Positions 42,642 through 53,884 of a stretch of DNA of 64,000 bases are shown here, piece by piece. The DNA is taken from contig NC_081556.1 of assembly GCF_963082655.1 (NCBI RefSeq), positions 71,223,227 through 71,287,226 of the forward strand. The letters are read 5' to 3'. This stretch comes from Stomoxys calcitrans (lineage: Eukaryota; Arthropoda; Insecta; Diptera; Muscidae). The position numbers and the translations under genes were made by a program. A model generated the notes under the pieces. That model did not search any database. It was not told where the DNA came from and saw nothing but the letters and a program-made list of their open reading frames with translations. Each line of letters opens with the position of its first letter. Positions within the stretch are counted from its first letter, which is position 1.

Positions 42642-43982
42642 CTTAAGTCTTGGTGATAAATCAAATTCAGTTTGGCCATGTCTATTTCTAATGTTTTAAT
42701 TTTGACAATGGTTGTGGATTCATCTTAATCTTTGTAATTTGGATATTCGAAAAGACACCAAAAAATTCTTGAATTTCTTGCTGCAGAAATATGTCCATAA
42801 ATATACTTTCTGTCTATTTCTTTCTATAGCACTAAAATGCAACTATGATTCGGTTCGTATGAAATAGATAAAAATAATACCATCACTTTGCTTGCACATT
42901 TAAACTTTTGAGACCCTCCTACTACTGCTCCTTACAACTTAGACTACGACGGCTCCTTTTACATTCGTGGTAATTTTCATAATGATATCAATATGTTATG
43001 CATGTGTTGGTTGACATAGAACTCTTAGGAGTGTATCTTAGTTCCGCTTGTATTACCAAATATCTGATACTTTACTGGCTAATACTTCTTCACCTTTATT
43101 GAAAACTTGAAAACGGCCAGCTGCCAGGCATTCCATGAAATGTTATTGTCTCTTAACTTCAAAACAATCTAGAATTGTGAGGGCGTTTCAAGAAATGCAG
43201 CTTTTTCATCGCTCAGCTCCTTTTTCTGCGTCTGTCTTTATACAAAAATTGTCTTAGGTTATGTTTTATGCAATGCCAGAAGCATTCCCCTCAGTCAAGA
43301 CGAATGGATGGACAGCCAAAGTCGCAGACAGACAACTCATAGCAATGAAAACAATTATTCGAGCAAATAAATTCAATTGCCATGCGAATGACTAACGACC
43401 GAATCTTGTTTTACACAGACGCCCAGTACGGACTCGTACCTCGTTCACCCAATTCAATTGTAAGCAAAAATGATCGTTTATCGGCTCGATTATGGCCATA
43501 GAAGGAGGCTCTTAAGGTCGTCTGTTGTTTACTCTGCTTGCATCGCTGGTTTGGTTGGTGTGGCAAATATTTGTGCAATGTTTACGTTTGTTTACTGAAA
43601 TATTTCCGAAGCGTGTTACCCGAGATCATGCAGACGAAACGGAGTGTCAGCAACCTTTGGCGATTGTTTTCGAACCCACTGCAAATGCGAACGACATCAG
43701 TCAGTCTACCAGGAATGAAATGGGAAACGTGAGTTTGCATCTGGAATTTAAAGCACTTTGTCGTAACATTCTTTCTGTGGTCTGACTACGAACCGGTATT
43801 GTAACATTTGAAAAACATTTCCAAAGATAAAAAAAATCTAATGAATGAATAGATGGATCATAATTCATTGTTATTAGCATAATGGAACAATGAGAAATTA
43901 ATTCATTTAATCGTAAGATATTTATTGAAGATACATACAGTTGTGCTCAAAATAGTACGAGTGTGCTCCCTAAAAAAACAAA
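42642..43982. other. long stretch without a recognised repeat
   Basis: It contains two short plus-strand frames (43525-43785 and 43538-43732), the first opening MFTLLASLVWLVWQIFVQ, but no conserved domain. The composition is more balanced than in the repeats around it and could be single-copy host DNA. Confidence 0.35.
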
Positions 43983-46124
43983 TCTTATATATAAAAATCA
44001 ATTTGTGTTTGTTTGTATGTTTGTGCGTTGCTTATAGACTCAGAAACGGCTGAACCGATTTTCTTGAATTTTTCACAGATGGTGCATAATGACGTCGTGG
44101 TGAAAATAGGGTACCACATTTTTTGATATCTGAGGGGGGGTGGGGGCGGACCCTCCACCTAACCCTAATTTTCAGCAACGCCAGATCTCGGAGATGGGTG
44201 GTGCGATTTAAGCGAAGTTTTGTGTGCTCTTATATAGTACCTTAAGAATAAAAATTTGGTATCCAAATTTCGGATTGGGTACCTAGGGGGGCTGCCCCAC
44301 CCTAAAACCTACCAAACATATATTTAGACTAATCACGACAATATGGGACTCAAATGAAAGGTATTTAGGATAAGAAAGCGTATCTGATATCCAATTCTTG
44401 GTCCAAGTGCTAGGGGGACCACCCCAAGCCCCAAAACACCCGTAAATCGGACATATTTACCGACCATGGCATTATGGTACTCAAATTAAAGGTATTTGCT
44501 AGTAAAAGACAAATCTGATATCCAAATGTGGGACCACGTTTCTGGGGTCCACGCCTTCACCAAAACACCCCCCAAACAGGACTTTTTTTTCTGACCATGG
44601 GAATATGGGGCTTAAATAAAAGGTATTTGAATGAATTATACGAATCTGATATCCAAATATGAGACCAAGTGTTTGGGGGGCCGTCTCTCACCAAAAACAT
44701 CCCCCAAAGGGGACAAATTTACGACCATAGCAATATGGGGCTCAAATGAAAGATCTTTGGGAGTAAAGCACGAATATGATATCAATATTCGGGAAAAGTG
44801 TCTATGGGTCCACCCCACCCCCACGACACGACTCAAATAGTAAGTATTTTCTGACTATTGCAATATGAGGCTCAAATAAGAGGGTTTTTAAAGTGGAACA
44901 CTAATCCGATATATATTTTCAAGGCCAACTCACTGAGTGGCCGCCCATCCCCCAAAACACCCCCAAGCCAGTCATGTTTGCCGACTATAGAAATTGGGCT
45001 CAAATTAAAGGTATGTGGGAGTAGACCACGTATCTAATATCAACATTAGGGGCCAACTGTCTAGCGAATGTCCCACCACCATAACAACCCCCAAATAGGA
45101 CGTATTTGCTCACCAAGACATTTTGGGTTTTAAAAAAGAGTGGAACTAAATATTCACTGCTTTTAGGGCCAATACCCCAAACCGGACATATTTGCTGACT
45201 TTTGCAATAAGGAGTTTAAATGAGATTAGAAAATGAATTTGATATCCAATTTTGAGGGCAATGGCAATATGGGGTTCAAATAAATGATATGTAGATATAT
45301 GAGAATAGAGCACGTTGCCGATATATTTTCACGGCTTAGAATTTGGGGGACCACCCCACTCCCCAAAACACCCCTAAATCGGGCATATTTATCGACCATG
45401 AAAATGTGGGGCTTAAATGGGTATAGAGCAAGAATTGATACCCATTTTCGGGACCAATTTTCTGGGGGTCTACCCCTTTCCCAAAATACCCCACAAACAG
45501 CAATTTTTTACTGACCATCGCAATATGGGGCTCAAATAAAGGTTTTTGGGAGTAGAATACGAATTTAATATCCAAATGTAGGACCATGTATTTTGGGCAT
45601 CACCCCTTTCCCAAAACACCCCCAAAGGGAAAAATTTTTCGACCATGCCAATATGTGGCTCAAATGGAAGGTATTTGAGATTAGAAAATGTATTTGACAA
45701 CCTGTTTTGGAGCCATGTGTTTTGGGGGACGCCTCATCCTGTAAACTCCTCTTAAGCCAATGGCAATATGGGGTTTAAATAAATAGTATTTGAGAGAAGA
45801 GGACGATGCTGATATTTTTCAGGGCCAAGTATCTGGGGGACCACCTCTCCCCCGAAAACACCACTAAATCAGACATCATGAGAATATCGGACTGAAATTA
45901 AGTATTTTAAGAATCAGGTACACCTTACATCCAAACTTAAATTCGTAGACCAATAAAGATCATATGAGATTCAGATAAAGGCACTTAAATTGTTAAACTG
46001 TTAGTCAAGCGATATACTATTTTCTTACAAAATATCTTTAATTGTCGAAAATAAATATTCCAAGGAAACTTTTGTTCCATATAAAGTAAAAGAAGGCGCA
46101 GCGGAGCGGGCCCCGGTTAGCTAG
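43983..46124 (+). mobile_element. Helitron-like non-autonomous element, both ends present
   Basis: It starts TCTTATATATAAAAATCAAT at 43983 (preceded by A at 43982) and ends GGTTAGCTAG at 46124 (followed by T). TC at the 5' end, CTAG (CTRR) at the 3' end and an A|T target without duplication are the Helitron rules. A GC-rich 'cggagcgggccccgg' with a GGGCCC palindrome lies just before the end. The 5' part contains 'agactcagaaacggctgaac', a word common at the start of such elements in arthropods. The interior is a 130-bp array. No Rep or helicase is encoded. Confidence 0.72.
44341..45950 (+). repeat. 130-bp central tandem array of the Helitron-like element
   Basis: The word ATATGGGGCTCAAATGAAAG, with changes, starts at 44341, 44471, 44603, 44733 and 44863, a period of 130-131 bp, and about twelve decaying units can be followed. 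Each unit also has 'gatatccaaat', 'ggaccaccccacccccaaaa' and 'catatttaccgaccat'. Pieces of the same array occur at 7.4-7.77, 10.98-11.18 and 56.4-57.7 kb. Confidence 0.88.
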
Positions 46125-46134
46125 TTTTAAAGTA

Positions 46135-46762
46135 ATTGCGGATTTTTTAAAAGAAAGTAAATGCATTTTTAATAAAACTTAGAATGAACTTTAATCAAAT
46201 ATATAATTGCCATTTTGTTCGATAAGTAGTCTGATGGTGCAAGGTCAGGGCTATAATGTGGATGCATCAAAAGTTCCCAGCCAAGCTCACTCAGTTTTTG
46301 GCGAGTGACCAAAGATGTGTGCGGTCTAGCGTTGTCCTGGTGGAATATGACACCTTTACGATTGACCAATTCTGGTCGCTTCTCCTTGATGGCGGTATTC
46401 AATTTGTCCAATTGTTGACAGTAAACATCCGAATTAATCGCTTGGTTCCTTGGAAGCAGCTCAAAATCCCACCAAACACACACCCTTCCAATCCCACCAA
46501 ACAGACAGCATAACCTTCTTTTGGTGGATATCAGCCTTTGAAGTGGTTTGAGCTGGTTCACCATGCTTGGACCATGATCGTTTTCGACTAACGTTTTGTA
46601 AACAAAATTTCGCGCACTTTTTTTCTAAAGCAAGCTTAAAGTAACAGCTGATAACTGACAAAAGAAAGAATGCAATTACAGAGTCACAAGTCGCTGAAAA
46701 AAATTGTGAACGCCGACTATATTACTACTATATTACCGACAATTACTTTTTGGGCAACCCAA
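46135..46762 (-). mobile_element. mariner-type element, internally deleted
   Basis: The 5' terminal repeat (TTGGGTTGCCCAAAAAGTAA inward from 46762, TA outside at 46763) is intact. The 3' end retains AAAAAATCCGCAATTACTTT but loses the last bases of the repeat, ending in TAAAACTAG of the Helitron. The interior lacks most of the N-terminal half and a piece after the third catalytic D. Confidence 0.88.
46169..46600 (-). pseudogene. mariner transposase, deleted at both sides
   Basis: The frame reads SRKRSWSKHGEPAQT near 46570, then after a shift ELLPRNQAINSDVYCQQLDK, RKGVIFHQDNARPHTSL (second D) and HPHYSPDLAPSDY (third D), again 34 residues apart (DD34D). The first catalytic region (TGDEKW) is missing because the 5' untranslated part joins directly to NVSRKRS. 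After SDY a deletion of about 150 bp joins to the last codons (NKMAIIYLIKV, out of frame). It is the same lineage as the plus-strand copy at 41.8-42.6 kb, with closely matching sequence in the shared part. Confidence 0.88.
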
Positions 46763-46784
46763 TATATTTTATAAATATGCATTT

Positions 46785-47750
46785 TTATACCCTCCACCAT
46801 AAGATGGGGGGTATACTAATTTCGTCATTCTGTTTGTAACTACTCGAAATATTCGTCTGAGACCCCATAAAGTATATATATTCTTGATCGTCGTGACATT
46901 TTATGTCGATCTAGCCATGTCCGTCCGTCTGTCCGTCCGTCCGTCCGTCCGTCCGTCTGTCTGTCGAAAGCACGCTAACTTCCGAAGGAGTAAAGCTAGC
47001 CGCTTGAAATTTTGCACAAATACTTTTTATTAGTGTAGGTCGGTTGGTATTGTAAATGGGCCATATCGGTCCATGTTTTGATATAGCTGCCATATAAACC
47101 GATCTTGGGTCTTGACTTCTTGAGCCTCTAGAGTGCGCAATTCTTATCCGATTGGAATAAAATTTTGCACGACGTGTTTTGTTATTATATGCAACAACTG
47201 TGCCAAGTATAGTTCAAATCGGTCTATAACCTGATATAGCTGCCATATAAACCGATCTTGGGTCTTGACTTCTTGAGCCTCTACAGGGCGCAATTCTTAT
47301 CCGATTGGAATGAAATTTTGCACGACGTGTTTTGTTATGATATCCAACAACTGTGCCAAGTATAGTTCAAATCGGTCTATAACCTGATATAGCTGCCATA
47401 TAAACCGATCTTGGGTCTTGACTTCTTGAGCCTCTAGCGTGCGCAATTCTTATCCGATTGGAATGAAATTTTGCACGACGTGTTTTGTTATGATATCCAA
47501 CAACTGTGCCAAGTATGGTTTAAATCGGTCCATAACCTGATATAGCTGCCATATAAACCGATCTTAGGTCTTGACTTCTTGAGCCTCTAGAGGGCACAAT
47601 TCTTATCCGATTTGAATGAATTTTTGCACGAAGTATTTCGTTATGATATCCAACGGCTGTGTCAAATAAGGTTCAAATCGGTTCATAACCTGATATAGCT
47701 GCCATATAAACCGATCTGGGATCTTGACTTCTTGACCCTAGAGGTTGTAA
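46785..47750 (+). mobile_element. DINE-1-like subfamily A, 3' truncated
   Basis: A well-kept 5' end, TTTTTATACCCTCCACCATA at 46783, then TATA core, 'tcgatctagccatgtccgtc', a long (GTCY)n and more than four array units. It stops at 'gaccctagaggttgtaatgt', where the next unit is cut. 'gatatagctg' starts at 47080, 47233, 47386, 47539 and 47692, all 153 bp apart. Confidence 0.92.
46919..46963 (+). repeat. (GTCY)n microsatellite, 11 units
   Basis: Eleven units of GTCC or GTCT. The copy at 60314 has about five at the same place, and the copy at 7785 about eight, so the tract is unstable between copies. It is a fixed part of DINE-1/mini-me-type elements. Confidence 0.92.
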
Positions 47751-50419
47751 TGTGCCTTGGTTAGGAATGCATAATTTTTATTAAAATTATCATGTTTTCA
47801 TTTCCAGCAGAATATTGTTCAATAGAACGGAGTAGGATGTGGGAGTTCTGGTCAGCTAGCAAAAGCAGTCGGCTGGGGGGTTCGTGTCCTTTCCTTTCTA
47901 TATACGGTTAACCACTACAATAATAAATTAACTCCCTTTTTTTTTTTTTTTTTAAAGAAAAATGCATTACTTTATCCACAAAATTATTAAAACCAAGTCG
48001 TCAAACAAAAAAAAAAAAAACAAGCCCCAGATATTAACGACTCGAATTGAAATCTAACACAAGCTATATTGGTTTGGCCTGGGTCACGAAAATATTCTGA
48101 CTACTAAAGGATGTTAATGAGAGAGTCACGCCTCGTTACCCTTCCCTTTCCGATGTCCTTATGGCAGTTAATTAGATTACAGGACCCCATAACGAAACCT
48201 TTAATTACCCCATTATACCATCAGTTCCGTCGTCATCATAGAGAAACTCTAAAGATTTCGTTTATTCCATCTCTATGTATTTGTATTCATAAACAAGAAT
48301 TTCTTTTGGTATTCATATGAGAAAAATGTTTCAATCTAATACAAAAATTTCAATATCTTAAACTAATGCTAACGCGTGATAAAAATAAATATATGAAAAC
48401 AAATTACTGGATATAATGATAAATGATGCATGTAGCATAGTAGGCGTGTAGGGTGCCTTATATGAAATAAATAAAAACTTCATTAGCACTTGATAATGAT
48501 GTTACCCATTAATAATTAAAATATCTATAAAGGAATAACAAAAAATTACTATGTACATGGGTATACCAAAACAAAAGTAAAAGACTTTACCATTGCATCT
48601 TATAATCAAAACAAAAATAAAATAGATTATTTTTCTTTCATCTTCGGGTGAGAAGAGTTTCTCTGAATCTGAATGAAAAATGACAGAGCTCACAACATCA
48701 AAACTGCATAAAGCAATCAAGTACTGCGATCAAAGAGACAAAAAAAAATTATGAGAGCAGCTTTACCGCCCACGCAAACTCTTCCTAGCTGTATTCTCTT
48801 TCTTTAAGAGATTTAAGAGACAAGAGTACAAAAAATAAAGAGAAAATCAAGAGACTTACCGAACGTGATGATGTTGAGAAGGCCTTTTCAATATCAGCTC
48901 CGTTGGTTTATGCTGCAAGCTAAAATAAATTTATGGGTGCGATTTTGTACCCACTCTCGTCTTATCCATTATCGGGGCTTTTATATGAGCTATGTCAATT
49001 TCAATTGGGCATCTAGCTTAATGGTAATATCTGCTATGGTATATATACACTCGAAAAATTTAATCAGTTAATTTAGAATAACATGGTGAATATGATAGAA
49101 AGTGAGGATTTCTATTATTAACTAGCAAATCAAAAACAAATTTTTATACTGGAACTAATTTTTAAATTATTCTTTTTTTTTATTTTTTATGGGGTTTCGA
49201 AAGTTTAATAATAATGTAGCACATTTCTTTACTAGTTTTTTTTTTTTTTTTTTTTTTAATTTTAAAAGATATCATTCGATTAAACTATAGAAAAAAAATT
49301 TTTTTTCTTTGTTTATTTTTGGTACCTCATGTTTAATTCACACACTTTTTATCATATACACATTGTTTTCTCCGTTTCGGCTGGATGTGTCGAAAAAATT
49401 CCTTTACGATAAAATTAATTAAATTTCAAAATAAATTTTACTCTTTTAACTTTTAATTCTTAAACGAGCTGCGACTTTGATCTTCATTGATGTCGTTTCC
49501 CATCTGTCTTTCGATGTTTTGCCTGAGTACCGTATGGTGATTAGACATAGGCTCGTGTATGGGACTATGACATAAAACGGCAAAACTACATTTATGAAAT
49601 GACCCAAACTGGTTGTGTTTTCGTCCTCTTTATTTTATTTTCTCTGTTTCCAAGTAGACCAATGGACAGTGGCGGGGTAAAAATAGTCAATCTTTGAGAC
49701 TTCCAAAGCACTGTAATATACTAGGGTTTCAGCCCTCTAGATGAAATTAAACGTTTATGCTCTCCACGGAAAATATTGCGATGCCAATATTTCTTTTGGG
49801 TCTCAAAGAGAATGGACACTGCTAAAGCAGATTCCCGTGTTGATTCCCAAAAATTCGTTGCCAGACGGAACTTTAAGCCAAGCCTACCATGCGTTCATGG
49901 TATTCCATGGGTGACGAGATTCACCCCAGAAATCTTGTGCGTAAGATTTAAGCACCGTCTGGGACTTTAGAAGTTTTGGGTGAACACGTCTTTCAGAGTA
50001 CGTCTGAATAAAATATTATCCTATAACGTGGCTTTATACTTTCGAAACACTTATAAAACCTTATCAAAACCAATTGAGCCAGAATAAATAATCTCCACCT
50101 TCACTTCAAAATATTTCGTGGATTGATGAGATTAAGGGAGATATCTTTTCCACTTAGATCTTCTTCACTTGGCTGGTCGAATCGAAAGAGGAAGTCTTCT
50201 CTATTCCTCGAGTATAGGAAGTCGGTACTAGCTACCAAGTAGTCACAAATATGGATTACTTAATGAAACACATGGCCTTTTCAGCAAGCATTTTGCTTGT
50301 TGTTATAGCCCAATTGCTGTCACACCATATGACACAAAAGAATCGCATGCGGTAAAAATGACAAGTAAACAAAGCAGAAACCGTTGCAGTTCAAAATGCA
50401 CATTCAAGTACAACAAGTC
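47751..50419. other. long stretch with no recognised repeat or gene
   Basis: It holds poly(T) runs at 47938-47955 and 49239-49258, a poly(A) run at 48007-48020, and short open frames (48111-48320, 48865-49071, 49776-49970) without domains. No shared repeat until 50420. It could contain host non-coding sequence; I cannot show a gene. Confidence 0.4.
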
Positions 50420-50815
50420 CATTACAAGGTCGCAATTATTATCCGATATGCCTGAAATTTTGTACGACGGATCCTCTTATGACCATCAACAAACGTGTTT
50501 ATTATGGTCTGAATCGGTCTATAGCCCTATACAGATCCCATATAAATCGTTCTCTCTATTTTACTTCGTGAGCCCCAATGGGCGCAATTCTTATTCGAAT
50601 TGGCTGAAATTTTACACAGGTCTCCAAATATAATTTAATTGTGGTCCGAACCGGACCATATCTTGATATCGTTTTAATAGCAGAGCAATTCTTTTCTTAT
50701 ATCCTTTTTTGCCTAAGAAGAGATGCCGGGAAAGAACTCGACAAATGCGATCCATGGTGGAGGGTATATAAGATTCGGCCCGGCCGAACTTAGCACGCTT
50801 TTACTTGTTTATTAA
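50420..50815 (+). mobile_element. DINE-1-like subfamily A, 3' part
   Basis: From 'aaggtcgcaattattatccg' through two units to GATGCCGGGAAAGAACTCGA, ATGGTGGAGGGTATATAAGA and a perfect stem-loop (50773-50793) with the CTTTTACTTGTTTA tail. It gives the intact form of the 3' end against which the deletion at 61727 is seen. Confidence 0.92.
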
Positions 50816-51039
50816 AACTTTTTTTGCCTAAGATTAATAACTTATCAATTCTTTTAATTGTAAAACAATAAAATATTTTATAAAACCTAAAAAAAAATTG
50901 ATATTGAATATTTTTTTCCCAAAATTTGTTGTTTAAAATAAGAGGAGGATCGATACATAACTCAGTGGTTAGAGTAATAACCATGTTTTGATGACTCCGG
51001 CACATACGAAGTCTCAATAAGATCCTGATATCACAAGGT
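50816..51039. other. AT-rich spacer
   Basis: A/T-rich. An A-box-like 'actcagtggttagagt' near 50960 has no matching B box. Confidence 0.4.
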
Positions 51040-51900
51040 ATTACAAGGTGATCTTGTGGTGGCCTTAAACGGTTTTTGTGCCAGGCATTGCGCACTGCGG
51101 TCCATAGCTCTTTCGCATTTGACAGTCGATTATCTTTAACATTATTTCAGTGTTTCTTCATAAATGTTCTATGGAATTGGACCTAAATGTTCTATGGAAT
51201 TTGACACGAAACCACCCCTATTCCAACTTACTTGAATGTTGCCGGTCATTTTCTTGTTAGAATACTAACAGTCAGTTTGTCTATCTAGAAATAAATTATT
51301 CGCGTTGTGTTTTTTTAACTGAAATTCACAAATAAATACTAAAAACCGTTATATAGAAGAATTTTGATCGGAACAAGAAGCCCAAGACGAACGAAAAACA
51401 ACCGTTAGACATTGCCAAACAGGCTATAAATTCAGAAGCATATTTTAGTTTGCATGGTTTGCACTACATGATCCGAAATTTTAACATATCCATGATGTAC
51501 CTTACTTCGTTATTCGACCTATATTGTTGTTGTACAAAAAGCTGCCACTCATCAATACTTTTGCCTCACCATATTTGACTGTCTTTTTTGCAAATATGAT
51601 TTATATAATATATAAGATAGGCAGGCAGGCGGATGCTTTCTGAACCTTCTTGCACCAAATAATAAAATTTAACACTCGTCGATCCACATTTTTCAATCGG
51701 CCAATCGATATGACCTTTAGCGAACTTAGAGCGTGCAACTACTCTAGCTTTTAGCTCTGCAATAGTACCGTTCTTGGATTTTTTTGCGAATTAGTTATTT
51801 TCCAACAATCGTTTGCGAATAGCGGGGCCGATCGCAAATGCATTAAGTCGCTCTTGAATCTTTTATGAAAACTCAGTAGGGTTCCCTTTGCTATAACACA
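51040..51900 (-). pseudogene. Tc1-like transposase, heavily decayed
   Basis: On the minus strand near 51850-51680 the frames read AIRKRLLENN, TIAELKARVVARSKFAKGHI and DWPIEKC, like the A-R--FAK-H-DW--EKW block that precedes the second catalytic D in Tc1-type proteins. Near 51110 KELWTAVRNAWHKN is the block near their C-terminus. Between them the D-E-S and N-P-I-E-N regions cannot be found. Terminal repeats were not identified. I rate it as a likely, very old Tc1 relative. Confidence 0.45.
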
Positions 51901-52229
51901 AAATCGACGGTCATCGACAGTGGATGTTTTACATTCCAGTCCATATATTTCGTTTTTTTATACCCACCACCGAAGGATGGGGGTATATTCATTTTGTCAT
52001 TCCTTTTGCAACACATCGAAATATCCATTTCCGACCCTATAAAGTATATATATTCTTGATCAGCGTAAAAATCTAAGACGATCTAGCCATGTCCGTCCGT
52101 CTGTCCGTCTGTCTGTTGAAATCACGCTACAGTCTTTAAAAAAAGAGATATTGAGCTGAAATTTTGCACAGATTCTTTTTTTTGTCCATAAGCAGGTTAA
52201 GTTCGAAGATGGGCTATATCGGACTATAT

Positions 52230-53450
52230 CTTGATATAGCCCCCATATAGACCGATCCGCCGATTTAGGGTCTTAGGCCCATAAAAGCCACATTTATTAT
52301 CCGATTTTGTTGAAATTTGGGACAGTGAGTTGTGTTAGGCCCTTCGACATCCTTTGTCAATTTGGCTCAGATCGGTCCAGATTTAGATATAGCTGCCATA
52401 TAGACCGATCCTCCGATTTAGGGTCTAAGGCCCATAAAAGCCACATTTATGGTTCGATTTCGCTGAAATTTGGGACAATGAGTTGTCTTAGGTCCTTTGA
52501 CATGTTTCTTTAGTTTGGCCTAGATCGGTCCAGATTTGGATATAGCTGCCATATAGACCGATCCTCCGGTTTAGGGTCTTTGGCCCACAAAAGCCACATT
52601 TATTATCCGATTTTGATGAAATTCGGGGCAGTGAGATGTGTTAGGCCCATCGACATCCTTCATTAATTTGGCTCAGATCGGTCCAGATTTAGATATAGCT
52701 GCCATATAGATCGATCCTCCGATTTATGGTGTAAGGCCCATAATAGCCACATTCATTATCCGATTTTGCTGACATTTGGGACAGAGAGATGTGTTAGGCC
52801 CTTTGACATACTTTTTCAATTTGGTCCAGATCGGTTCAAATTTGGATATAGCTGCCATATAGACCGATTTCTTGATTTATGGTTTTGGGCCCATAAAATG
52901 CTCATTTATTGCCCGATGTCCCCGAAATTTGGAACAGTGAGTTAAGTTAAGCCCCTTGACATACTTCTGCAATATCGCACAGATCGGTCCAGATTTGGAT
53001 ATAGCTGCCATATAAACCGATATCTAGGTTTTAGGTTTTGGGGCCATAAAAGACGCATTTATTGTCCGATGTCGCTGAAATTTGAGACAGTGAGTTTGGT
53101 TAGACTCTTCGTTGTCCTTCTTCAATTTTGCCCAGATCGGTCCAGACTTGAATATAGCTGCCATATAGACCGATCTCTGGATTTAAGGTTTAGGGCCCAT
53201 AAAATAGGCATTTATTGTCCGATTTCGCCGAAATTTGGGACAGTGCTTAGTGTTAGGCTCTTCGACATGTTTATGCAACTCGGCCCAAATCGGTCCAGAT
53301 TTGGATATAGCTGCCATGTAGACCGATATCTCGATTTAAAGTCTTGGCCCCATAAAAGGCGCATTTATAATCCGATTTCACTGAAATTTGACACAGTGAC
53401 TTATGTTCGGCTTTTCGACATCCGTGTCGTATATAGTTCAGATCGGTATG
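52230..53450 (+). repeat. 153-bp central tandem array of subfamily B
   Basis: 'cagatcggtccag' (with changes) starts at 52368, 52521, 52674, 52827, 52980, 53133 and 53286: six intervals of exactly 153 bp. Units contain 'gatatagctgccatatagac', 'ggcccataaaa' and 'gaaatttgggacagtgag'. The 134-codon frame at 53069-53473 is a by-product of the period being 51 codons. Confidence 0.94.
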
Positions 53451-53534
53451 AGGTATATGAGTATAAGGTATGAAATTTTCACCGAATTTTGATGAAAGGT
53501 GGTTTACATATATACCCGAGGTGGTGGGTATCCA

Positions 53535-53555
53535 AAGTTCGGCCCGGCCGAACTT
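53535..53555 (+). other. GC-rich terminal stem-loop
   Basis: AAGTTCGGCC and GGCCGAACTT pair perfectly around a single C. It lies 20 bases before the end of the element, as the 3' stem-loops of Helentron/DINE-1 elements do. Confidence 0.9.
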
Positions 53556-53577
53556 AACGCCTTTTTACTTGTTTTTA

Positions 53578-53884
53578 TATACACAGAAAAATATAGACCT
53601 AAATTTGGCCGATTAAGCATAGTATTGACTTATAAAAATCTATTCAAACAAGGTGTTACCTGCATTAATAATCTTTTTTTTTTAAAAAATTGACATTTTT
53701 TATCACGGCAGGTGATTGCTAAACATGGCATACGTTGAACATATTTTTAATTGTACGAAATAAATTTTTATTTGACTGTGTTCCGTTTCAAACATGTGTA
53801 AAAGAAGTGCAAATGGGTCAAATATATGCTTAGTTTCTATCGCATACAGAAACAAAGTTATGTGGCTAGACAAAAACAACTAAA
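53578..53884. other. no recognisable feature
   Basis: AT-rich spacer without ORF or shared repeat. Confidence 0.4.

Larger units (their letters stand above)
51954..53577 (+). mobile_element. DINE-1-like subfamily B, full length
   Basis: The best B copy. 5' end TTTTTTTATACCCACCACCG (51954), 'ttgcaacacatcgaaatatc', TATA core with 'cttgatcagcgtaaaaatct', 'gatctagccatgtccgtccg' and (GTCY)n (52090-52117), a unique part to about 52230, then eight units, 'acccgaggtggtgggtatcc', a perfect stem-loop and the tail CTTTTTACTTGTTTTT. It shows the complete order used here to orient all other copies. Confidence 0.95.

Noticed and set aside
43525..43785. 86-codon frame opening with a hydrophobic run
   Set aside because: No recognisable domain and an overlapping alternative frame; left as unassigned sequence.
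50950..51010. tRNA-like A box
   Set aside because: No B box at the required distance and no cloverleaf; single short match in AT-rich DNA.
53069..53473. 134-codon open frame
   Set aside because: It runs through the 153-bp array; the period is a multiple of three, so the same residues repeat every 51 codons and no domain appears. The frames at 37510-37869, 62691-63132, 19371-19676 and 11993-12415 are the same artefact.
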